Below are positions 17,922-25,258 of a stretch of DNA of 64,000 nucleotides, in pieces; the first letter of the stretch is position 1; each line of letters opens with the position of its first letter. Below the pieces are notes generated by a model. It searched no databases, was not told the DNA's origin, and saw only the letters and a program-made list of their open reading frames with translations. Position numbers and translations under genes: made by a program. Source of the stretch: Calothrix sp. PCC 7507. GTDB lineage: Bacteria; Cyanobacteriota; Cyanobacteriia; Cyanobacteriales; Nostocaceae. The stretch is from assembly GCF_000316575.1 (NCBI RefSeq), contig NC_019682.1:2726001-2790000 (forward strand), given 5' to 3'.

Positions 17922-18458
17922 ATGCAAACCTTAATTCATAGAGGTTGGTTACATTACTCTAGAAATGTTTGTGTGGGGATAGTGTTAATTTTGGCGAGTT
18001 CATTTTCTTGGTCATCGCCAATGACCCTTGACCCTAAGTTTGCTGTAGCTAGAGCTGCTTTATTAGATAATAACAGTGCCGTCCCGGCTCTGAAGCAGAG
18101 ATCCCCGGAGCGCTGGATTGAAATTGACCTTTCAGAACAACAATTATCTGCATGGGAAGGGAAAAAACGTGTCTATGTATTCCGAATTTCTACAGGTAAA
18201 CGTAGGACTCCCACGCCAATAGGTAAGTTTCAGATTAATTCTAAATATCGTACTAATCGAATGCGGGGTAGAGACTACGATATTCCTGATGTTCCTTACG
18301 CTATGTATTTCTATAACGGTTATGCCATTCATGGTGCTTACTGGCATAATAATTTTGGCACTCCAGTTAGTCATGGTTGTGTGAATTTGCGAGTTAAACA
18401 GGCTCGTAAACTCTATAACTGGACAAAAATTGGGACTTTAGTAGTGGTGCGTCGATAA
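17922..18458 (+). CDS. L,D-transpeptidase (YkuD family), tandem paralog
   Basis: 178 residues with a signal peptide (~1-44) and a YkuD domain at ~64-178. The catalytic motif is H151-G-C153-V-N, with H137 in AIHGAYWH. A good ribosome-binding site (AAGAAGGTGATG) precedes the ATG. The high similarity to the previous gene indicates tandem duplication. It presumably works in the periplasm on the cell wall, with a possibly different expression pattern because it has its own spacer. A REP-like palindrome follows eight bases after its stop. Confidence 0.9.
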   Translation: MQTLIHRGWLHYSRNVCVGIVLILASSFSWSSPMTLDPKFAVARAALLDNNSAVPALKQRSPERWIEIDLSEQQLSAWEGKKRVYVFRISTGKRRTPTPIGKFQINSKYRTNRMRGRDYDIPDVPYAMYFYNGYAIHGAYWHNNFGTPVSHGCVNLRVKQARKLYNWTKIGTLVVVRR

Positions 18459-18465
18459 TTCTTTC

Positions 18466-18487
18466 GTAGGGGCGCAGTCTCCGCGCC
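18466..18487. repeat. REP-like palindrome after the transpeptidase gene
   Basis: GTAGGGGCGCAGTCTCCGCGCCC, the same type as the repeats in and beside the RAYT at 15.8-16.5 kb. Confidence 0.7.
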
Positions 18488-18512
18488 CTCGGTATTTGAA
18501 GATTTTTGATTG

Positions 18513-20111
18513 CTAACTCAACTGTGCTACGAGTTGATTTTCTAAAAGTGTGTCATTTGTCAATAGGTCTTCAACTGTAATTCTTAAGAAGCGTTGATCA
18601 TCAATTTGAAAGAGAATTTTGATGCGATCGCTGCCGGGATATCCTGGTGGTGTAAGTTTGGCAATAGTTCTCGCACCTGCTTGATCGTTGAGGGGTTTGA
18701 CGCTGGTTTCACCGCTGTTGAGACGACGAGTAATGAAGCGATCGCCATCAAAATACACTTCCGTTGCACCTGTCTCAGCTCCCAATTCCCCCATAATTAA
18801 TTCAATGCTGGGTTGATTCTCTAAAGACGCGCCTAAAAATAATTCCACTGGCTGACTCATGGGGTAAGCTTGTCCAGCCCTAATAATTGGATGCCAGTTG
18901 TGCCTTTGATTGCGCCGATCCCAATAACGGATACCATAACTATGGTAGAGAAAATCTTTGATTTCTACGCCTTGTGCTAGTTGCAATGCACCTTGGGCGA
19001 TCGCTTCAAACGGACGTTCACAACGAATTTTTTCTGGCTCAAAATACTGCTTTACCCATGTTTGCACGGCTGGTAGTTGCACAGTCCCACCAACTAACAA
19101 AACTGCATTAATATCTGCAATTTCTATTCCCTGACGGCGCGCCTGCTGCAACAAATTCGTCATGGAATCATCTAGTTGCTCAAAAAAGGCGTGTTCTTTG
19201 AGAATATTTTCTAAAGTGTCGCGGTTGAGTGCCAATTCATAGCTTTCAAATGTTTCATCGTCAAAATAAACCTCACTGGCTTGGTTTTGAGTTGATAGCT
19301 GAATTTTCAGACGTTCAGCCAATCGCGTTGTCAGGGGACTCGCCGCTAATCCTTGAGTTTTGGCAAAGTAATCTACTAGCCAACTATCAATGTCTGTACC
19401 ACCCAAATTTTGCCCAGCTTTTGCTAATACACGGGCAGTTTTTACCTTTTGCTTTGAATCTTCTGCGAGGGATTTATTACCCCATTTCAAAAGGAAGCCT
19501 ACAGGCTTGTTAGTTCCTTTGGCGCTTTTGTCTAACCGCACCAACGATAAATCTAAGGTACCACCGCCAAAATCAATTACTAACAAAATTTCTTGATCTG
19601 CCAAGCCATAACCCAAAGCTGCAGCGGTGGGTTCATCTAACATCCGCACTTGTTCCACAGGAAGACTCTGACATACTTTTCCTAACCAGTGGCGATAGGC
19701 TTCAAAGCTGTCTACAGGTACGGTTAATATCAGAGAGTCTAACCCTCCTTCCGTAGGTGCTAGTTGCTCAATCACCTGGGTGAGAAACCATTGCCCGACT
19801 TGTTCAAATGTGACACTTTGCCCATCTAGTTCGGGTAAATATCCTTGAATATCTGCACCAATACCCCGTTTGAAACTCCGAAAAAATCGTGCTTCGCCTT
19901 TGATATCAAAACCGCGATCGCGCACTTGTTGCCCTACTAAAACTTTACCAAGGCTGGCTTCTTCCACATAAACCAAGCTGGGAATTAGTGGCGGGTTGAA
20001 GCTTTGTTGAATTGACAAACCCGGTAGAGTTAGGGTTTCTGGCTGCTGGGTGACAGGATTCCACCGAGCAATAACTGTGTTACTGGTACCAAAATCGATT
20101 GCGATCGCCAT
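18513..20111 (-). CDS. Hsp70-family ATPase with short C-terminus
   Basis: 532 residues. The actin-like ATPase domain is complete: phosphate-1 motif AIDFGTSNT at the N-terminus, phosphate-2 LLVIDFGGGTLDLSLV (~175-190), and adenosine motif VLLVGGTVQLPAV (~325). LDEPTAAALGYG is the linker helix. The C-terminal region (~385-532) is much shorter and unlike the DnaK substrate domain, so this is a DnaK-like paralog and not the main chaperone. Such Hsp70 proteins are frequent in cyanobacteria and mostly uncharacterised. No dnaJ or grpE is adjacent. Confidence 0.85.
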   Translation of the reverse strand: MAIAIDFGTSNTVIARWNPVTQQPETLTLPGLSIQQSFNPPLIPSLVYVEEASLGKVLVGQQVRDRGFDIKGEARFFRSFKRGIGADIQGYLPELDGQSVTFEQVGQWFLTQVIEQLAPTEGGLDSLILTVPVDSFEAYRHWLGKVCQSLPVEQVRMLDEPTAAALGYGLADQEILLVIDFGGGTLDLSLVRLDKSAKGTNKPVGFLLKWGNKSLAEDSKQKVKTARVLAKAGQNLGGTDIDSWLVDYFAKTQGLAASPLTTRLAERLKIQLSTQNQASEVYFDDETFESYELALNRDTLENILKEHAFFEQLDDSMTNLLQQARRQGIEIADINAVLLVGGTVQLPAVQTWVKQYFEPEKIRCERPFEAIAQGALQLAQGVEIKDFLYHSYGIRYWDRRNQRHNWHPIIRAGQAYPMSQPVELFLGASLENQPSIELIMGELGAETGATEVYFDGDRFITRRLNSGETSVKPLNDQAGARTIAKLTPPGYPGSDRIKILFQIDDQRFLRITVEDLLTNDTLLENQLVAQLS

Positions 20112-20238
20112 AATATCTGCATTATCTCACGCCAAGGCGCAAAGTGCTTTTTTGGGTGAGATCATTGTCCCATAAGCCAACAAGAACGCAAATTTTCTCT
20201 AACTGAACTCCAATGGAATATACCCCAAAAAATCATGA

Positions 20239-20261
20239 GTAGGGGCGGGGAAACCCCGCCC
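20239..20261. repeat. REP-like palindrome between hsp70-like and comFB-like genes
   Basis: GTAGGGGCGGGGAAACCCCGCCC, followed by five T residues on the plus strand. It looks like a terminator, but no plus-strand gene ends here, so it is listed as a REP-type repeat. Confidence 0.6.
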
Positions 20262-20298
20262 TTTTTCACTTTCCCATCAAAAATTTGGTGAGAGATAT

Positions 20299-20676
20299 TT
20301 AGCCAAACCAGTGAGACGGTTCACTACCTGGTTGAACTGTTTCACAAAGGTGATGGCTAATCCAATCAGACTTATCTTGGAAGATAGCGTAAATGCCTTG
20401 GTGAATCAAATTTTGGACGTGTAGTTGCTGTTCTAAAGGACTACGGGGCAATTTGTAGTCAAGCAAGCATTCTTTATCCATTTCCAGAAGCGGAATTTGT
20501 TCCTCAGTCATTGTGTTGTAAAGACAAGGAATTCGGCTGAGGACGAAAGTAATTAACTCTTGGCGCAAGTCAGGAATAGCAAAAGCTTGTTGATAAGGAC
20601 GGTATGGATATGTATCCAAAACACTTTCAATCTCTCCTAGTACTGATTGCTGTGTTAACTTGATTACTGTCTTCAT
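20299..20676 (-). CDS. ComFB-like protein
   Basis: 125 residues. The region ~10-60 (EIESVLDTYPYRPYQQAFAIPDLRQELITFVLSRIP is its core) resembles the ComFB family, in which a helix pair precedes D(L/V)xxxxxxxxLxxxP and a Tyr. ComFB-type proteins in cyanobacteria have been described as cyclic-nucleotide receptors linked to motility and competence. The C-terminus is polar. The start is supported by GGAG ten bases before ATG. It stands alone. An inverted repeat (TGATCAG, then CTGATCA) 150 bases upstream could be an operator. The family call is moderate. Confidence 0.6.
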   Translation of the reverse strand: MKTVIKLTQQSVLGEIESVLDTYPYRPYQQAFAIPDLRQELITFVLSRIPCLYNTMTEEQIPLLEMDKECLLDYKLPRSPLEQQLHVQNLIHQGIYAIFQDKSDWISHHLCETVQPGSEPSHWFG

Positions 20677-21336
20677 AAGTTATTATCTCCTTTCTTAATT
20701 CAGTCATTCATCTGTGTCTGAAAACAAATTTTGAGATGCCAATCTTGTTATTAAGCAACAATTAGCAGTGATTTAATAAAGAGAGATCCTAAGCGGGAAA
20801 TAATTTTTGATATCGGTACTTGATCAGACATTGTACTCTGATCATTTCAGTTAATCTTTATCCTGTATGTAGTGATTTTTATTCGAGTAAAGTACACCCT
20901 TAGTCAGGAGTCAGGATAATAAATCCTGCATAATTCTGAATTCTGACTCCTTTGAGAAAGGTATATTTCATTCATTTGAGAATTGCTACAACAGAATAAA
21001 TACTCATTTAACTGACAAAGCACTGATGTTTTATCTCCATGATATTAATTATTTCAAATTTTCACTTTCTCAGCCACAAACTACACAAAACGCAGTAAAA
21101 ACTATTAGGGATCAATTTTTATGCTAACAGTCAAGATTTGCTATAGACAAATCTTTAGTAAAATTAAACTTATTTTGTAATCCTTCTTACTTAGTTAAGT
21201 AACTTTTTTAGCTGGCGATGCTATTTTGTTTTTTAACTTATGTAATCTAGAAAACAGATTGTTTAATGTCTTAATTTGGTGTGCGACAAAAATTGTGGTT
21301 GACTACACTGAGCAATAAGTTTATTCATAGATAAAA
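20677..21336. other. Long AT-rich intergenic region
   Basis: 660 bases without a supported gene. It contains the dyad TGATCAG-10 bases-CTGATCA at 20821-20844 and, at ~20903-20955, heptamer-type repeats facing each other (GTCAGGAGTCAG, then CTGAATTCTGACTCC). No tRNA or known RNA was recognised. Confidence 0.6.
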
Positions 21337-22404
21337 TTATTGTGTGAAAAAGTCTAAAAAATTAACATTAGGTAGAAGTAGATGCTGCAGCTGATTGTTA
21401 ACTTCAGTAGCAGCAGCCAATCCAGAGAGCATCGCACCTTCAACGAGATTACCTCCACACCAATCACCACAGCACACTAAAGGTAGAGGAATTGCAGCTG
21501 ATAAAATAGACTCGTGCCAAGGACGACTAGGAAAGGCATAGCGCCACCGATGTGTTTGCATCCAATCGGGAGAGTCTAGCCAAGGAAGTAATAGAGTTTG
21601 GGCTGCACTTTGCAAAAGATACTGTCCGACGGGTTGTAAATCTTCCGTATCTAAATGACTTTTGGCGAAATCAGCGCTACTTTGCAAGACAAAATGGGGT
21701 TGCTGAGAGTGAGGACGTTTGCTGCTATCTAAGCCAATCCATGCTAAATCGGCATGATCTACAAAAGTCAAGGCTTTCCATTGTGGGAGTGGTTGGGATG
21801 TGGGAGGATATCCCGCAATGAGGCTAATGCATGGGGAAAATTCCACAGAACGTAAGTTTTCTAGAAACTTTGCTTCTAATACACTGTCACCCAAAGGTGC
21901 TAATAGCATCAAAGCTTGGGGTGCAGGAATAGCCACAACTAAAGCTTGAGCAGTTATTTCTTCAGTACTAGATTCCAGGGTGAGACACCAACTGTTTTCG
22001 GGAGTTGGTGTAACGGCTACGACACGCTGATTCAATAAAATGTCTAAACCTTGGCCTAGAAATTTAGCTACTGCACTCATTCCCCCCGGCGCAACATATC
22101 GAGGACTGGGGCTTTGGGGTTGAGAGATGAAACCATTTTCTGTATGTTCGGAAACTGTGTCCGTCCAGACTTCTAATATATGACGCGATCGCAACAACTC
22201 CACAAAACGCCCCAATAATTCCCCCTTAGGCTTGAGGTAACAAGTCCCATGATCTGCACAAGTCCCATGTAAGCGGCGTGTAGCAACTCGTCCCCCTAAA
22301 CCACGGGACTTTTCTACAACCAGCACCGAATATCCAGCTTGACTTAACTGCTGGGCGCAGACTAAACCTGCCATACCAGCACCAATGATTGCAACATCAG
22401 GCAT
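21337..22404 (-). CDS. FAD-dependent amine oxidase/renalase-like oxidoreductase
   Basis: 355 residues. The N-terminal dinucleotide-binding GAGMAG (8-13) with VVEKSRGLGGRVATRR (~30-45) is the FAD-binding signature of the monoamine-oxidase/renalase group. Near the C-terminus CCGDWCGGNLVEGAMLSG contains the second FAD contact. ADHGTCYL replaces the usual DHGAQYF-type motif. Bacterial renalase-like enzymes oxidise non-productive NAD(P)H isomers; here the substrate is only inferred. The protein is cytoplasmic. A long STRR tract lies between this gene and the divergent gene at 22647. Confidence 0.82.
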   Translation of the reverse strand: MPDVAIIGAGMAGLVCAQQLSQAGYSVLVVEKSRGLGGRVATRRLHGTCADHGTCYLKPKGELLGRFVELLRSRHILEVWTDTVSEHTENGFISQPQSPSPRYVAPGGMSAVAKFLGQGLDILLNQRVVAVTPTPENSWCLTLESSTEEITAQALVVAIPAPQALMLLAPLGDSVLEAKFLENLRSVEFSPCISLIAGYPPTSQPLPQWKALTFVDHADLAWIGLDSSKRPHSQQPHFVLQSSADFAKSHLDTEDLQPVGQYLLQSAAQTLLLPWLDSPDWMQTHRWRYAFPSRPWHESILSAAIPLPLVCCGDWCGGNLVEGAMLSGLAAATEVNNQLQHLLLPNVNFLDFFTQ

Positions 22405-22426
22405 TAATCTATCGTCCTTTAGTGAT

Positions 22427-22588
22427 TGGGTATTGGGTATTGGGGACTGGGGACTGGGGATTGAGTAATGAGTAATGAGTAATGAGTAATGGGTAACAAC
22501 TCTTGACCCTTGACTCTTGACTCCTAACTCCTAACTCCTGACTCCTGACTCCTAACTCCTAACTCCTGACAAATGACAAACAACCAAT
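22427..22588. repeat. Heptameric short tandem repeat tract
   Basis: Successive blocks of GGGGACT, GAGTAAT, GACTCTT, CTCCTAA, CTCCTGA and ACAAATG units, all seven bases long, occupy the divergent promoter region of the FAD oxidoreductase and the YaaW-like gene. The unit sequence drifts block by block. Confidence 0.9.
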
Positions 22589-22646
22589 GACAGATGAAAG
22601 CTAATAATAGAATAGAGTACAGAAAGCAGCATGGGAGGAAGGGAAG

Positions 22647-23489
22647 TTGGACGAACTACGGGCGGCGTTAGAGCTAGCCAGTGAAGAAGAATTACAAGAC
22701 TTAACCGCAATCTTGTTTAGTCGCAAGTTTAATCCCCTAGATTATGTTCACACACCTGAACCCATTGAAGTGCAGAGCCAAGACCGCAGAGCTTGGCTAG
22801 ATACACTAGAGAATCGTTTCCGTTTTTTGGCAGCTGATGGGATGACAGTATTACGGGGACGTACAAACCAAGTTACCTATCGACAAGCACTAGTTCAAGT
22901 GTGTAAGTATTTAAAAATTACCTATTCTCATCAATTGGCAACTGTTGATTTAGAAGCCGAGGTATTTTTGCATCTTCTAGGAAAGGTGTGGAAAAAATTA
23001 CCTGAATGGGAGAAGCAAAAATTAACCGTGCGAGTACAGAGTCATCTGATCAAATCAGAACTACAACAACCGTTACCATTATTTTTGCAACGCGACCCTT
23101 TGTCGTTAATTTTCAAAGGCGGTAGCGCTCTAGCTGTGACTTCGCTGCTACAGCCAATTGTACTCAAACAAATCGCTCGTCAATTTGCGATCCACTTTGC
23201 TACTTATCAGGTAGCTAAACAAACAGCAATTAAAGGTTCACAAGCAGCTACAACACAATTTCAAAGCTATGTAACGTTAAAAATGGCGCAGCGGGGTATG
23301 ACTGTAACTGCGGCTCGTTATGGGGCTGTTCGCAGCGTCTTTGCGGTGGTTGGTCCTGTGATGTGGGCTTGGTTTTTTGCTGATTTGGGGTGGAGAGCGA
23401 TCGCTACTAACTACGGTCGGATCATTCCTACCATCTTTGCTCTAGCACAAATTCGTCTCACCCGCACCGAATGTTGGGAGCCAGCTTGA
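22647..23489 (+). CDS. YaaW-like (UPF0174) protein
   Basis: 280 residues starting at TTG, chosen because a strong ribosome-binding tract (GGGAGGAAGGGAAG) is immediately upstream; the ATG inside that tract is in another frame. The N-terminal LxxASEEELQDLTAILF, the central GKVWKKLPEWEKQKL and the Gly/Ala-rich C-terminus resemble YaaW of E. coli, a family of unknown function. The segment ~200-265 is hydrophobic and may contact the membrane. It overlaps the next gene by 19 bases, so the two are translated from one transcript. Confidence 0.65.
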   Translation: MDELRAALELASEEELQDLTAILFSRKFNPLDYVHTPEPIEVQSQDRRAWLDTLENRFRFLAADGMTVLRGRTNQVTYRQALVQVCKYLKITYSHQLATVDLEAEVFLHLLGKVWKKLPEWEKQKLTVRVQSHLIKSELQQPLPLFLQRDPLSLIFKGGSALAVTSLLQPIVLKQIARQFAIHFATYQVAKQTAIKGSQAATTQFQSYVTLKMAQRGMTVTAARYGAVRSVFAVVGPVMWAWFFADLGWRAIATNYGRIIPTIFALAQIRLTRTECWEPA

Positions 23490-24817
23490 ACAAGGCGTTT
23501 TATCATCCCCATCCTCATTCGCAATTCTCTTGGCAATGCACTCAATTAGGATTGCTTGTCTTCCCTTTAAGTCCATTTTTGGGGGCGGTGGGTATAGTAT
23601 TGGCATCATTACTCACTTGGTTGCGCCAATACCGGACAATTACCCGCCGCCCCTGGAATTGGGGATTTGCTCTTTTGAGTTTGTTGCTGATCGTGAGCGC
23701 CGGGTTTGCCTATGACAAAACAGTGGCTTTTGTCGGCTTATTCAATTTCTTACCATTCTTTTTTATCTTCGCTGGTTTAAGTAGCTTAATTCAAACAATT
23801 GCTCAATTACGACAACTAACTTGGATTTTGGTGATTGGTTCTGTCCCAGTCATAATTTTGGGCATGGGTCAGCTATTTTTAGGTTGGAATTTAGATTTAA
23901 AGTTTTTGTGGATTGTTTTGGAGTGGACGATCGCACCAGGAGGAAATCCACCAGGCCGCATGGCCGCAATTTTAATGCACGCCAATACTTTAGCTGCTTA
24001 TCTAGCGATCGTTTTCATCCTTGGCTTAGGGTTGTGGTTGGAAAAATTTCGGGAGTTAGAATTCAGGAGTCAGAATTCAGGAGTTAGGAGTGATTTTTCT
24101 ACTCCCCCCTTCATCTTTCTGACGATCGCCCTGATTGCTAATTTCATTGCTTTGATTTTTACTAATTCACGTAATGGATGGGCGATCGCCATTTTTGCCT
24201 GTCTAGCTTATGCACTTTATCAAGGCTGGCGTATTCTCGTAGGTGGTGTTGTCGGTATAGTCACTAGCATCCTGTTGGCAGCTTTTGCACCCTCACCCAT
24301 CGCTATATTTTTTCGGCGGTTCGTTCCCGCTTTCTTTTGGGCGCGGTTAAACGATGATATGTATCCCGACAGGCCAGTCGCCTTAATGCGAAAAACTCAA
24401 TGGGAATTTGCCTGGTCTTTAACTCAGCAACATCCTTGGACTGGTTGGGGTTTACGGAATTTTACTGCACTTTACCAAGCTAAAATGCAGATTTCCTTGG
24501 GACATCCCCACAACTTATTTTTAATGCTATCTGCTGAAACTGGACTTCCCATTACGCTTTTATTCTGTGGCTTGCTCATTTGGATTTTAATTACAGGTGT
24601 CCAACTGTTGCGACAACCTAACTATCTCGATCAAGAACACAGATTGATATTCTTCAGTTATCTTCTTGTCTTTGTGGGATGGGTGTTATTCAATACAGTA
24701 GATGTCACCCTATTTGATTTCCGATTGAATACGCTTTTTTGGGTGATTTTATCTGCGATTTGTGGAGTGGTATATGACCATAAACGACGGGAACAGGCAA
24801 TAGGTAACTTGTACTGA
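23471..24817 (+). CDS. O-antigen ligase/polymerase-like membrane protein
   Basis: 448 residues with about ten to twelve hydrophobic segments. The C-terminal periplasmic-loop motif GWGLRNFTALYQ followed by GHPHNLFLMLSAETG is typical of Wzy/WaaL-type glycan polymerases and ligases, where the His participates in glycan transfer. It may polymerise or attach an exopolysaccharide or O-antigen. No glycosyltransferases are next to it. Residues ~195-210 are encoded by in-frame copies of a heptamer-like repeat (CAGGAGT), evidently a tolerated loop insertion. It is coupled to the YaaW-like gene by a 19-base overlap. Confidence 0.85.
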   Translation: MLGASLNKAFYHPHPHSQFSWQCTQLGLLVFPLSPFLGAVGIVLASLLTWLRQYRTITRRPWNWGFALLSLLLIVSAGFAYDKTVAFVGLFNFLPFFFIFAGLSSLIQTIAQLRQLTWILVIGSVPVIILGMGQLFLGWNLDLKFLWIVLEWTIAPGGNPPGRMAAILMHANTLAAYLAIVFILGLGLWLEKFRELEFRSQNSGVRSDFSTPPFIFLTIALIANFIALIFTNSRNGWAIAIFACLAYALYQGWRILVGGVVGIVTSILLAAFAPSPIAIFFRRFVPAFFWARLNDDMYPDRPVALMRKTQWEFAWSLTQQHPWTGWGLRNFTALYQAKMQISLGHPHNLFLMLSAETGLPITLLFCGLLIWILITGVQLLRQPNYLDQEHRLIFFSYLLVFVGWVLFNTVDVTLFDFRLNTLFWVILSAICGVVYDHKRREQAIGNLY

Positions 24818-25258
24818 GCGGAGTCGAAGTATAGGCGATAGGCAATATTCTAAAAACACTTTTTTCAGTATATGCGCTGAGGCAAACAAACTAATTAAGT
24901 TAATAAAATTACTATATTCACGTCTGTGACTGTGAGTGTGACTAATCCTAAATTAGTCACTGTTGCTGATTGTTGGGAAGGTGTACGGAAACCCGTCAGG
25001 GGATTTCTTTACATTGGGGGCATCTCTTGTAGGTGTCCTTTTTTTTGCTCATCAGTTCTGCAAAATCAAAGATTTCAGCCCACATTCCACACTTCATAAT
25101 GTAAGCGATAAGCTTGATGGCATAGCTATCGCTTACCGCACCGCATTAACACTTTACAAAAAAAGGCGAACGTATGTGGTGGGCGATCGCCTATGCCACG
25201 TGACAAATTTTAATTATAACTGTGATGATTTTTGAAAAAATTGACTAATTCAAGTTTT
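24818..25258. other. Intergenic with a perfect palindrome
   Basis: About 440 bases between two convergent genes. GTGACTAAT-cctaa-ATTAGTCAC at 24938-24960 is a perfect nine-base stem. A weaker GC-rich hairpin followed by eight T residues near 25030 may terminate the plus-strand operon. The open frame at 24963-25235 shows no family motif and is not supported. Confidence 0.55.

Noticed and set aside
20239-20266. Rho-independent terminator
   Set aside because: It has a GC stem and T-run on the plus strand, but no plus-strand gene ends here and the sequence matches the REP-type repeats.
22427-22588. CRISPR-like regular repeats
   Set aside because: Units are seven bases without spacers; this is an STRR tract.
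24963-25235. 90-codon plus-strand frame after the O-antigen-ligase-like gene
   Set aside because: Starts just after a palindrome, shows no family features, and contains a likely terminator-like T-run.
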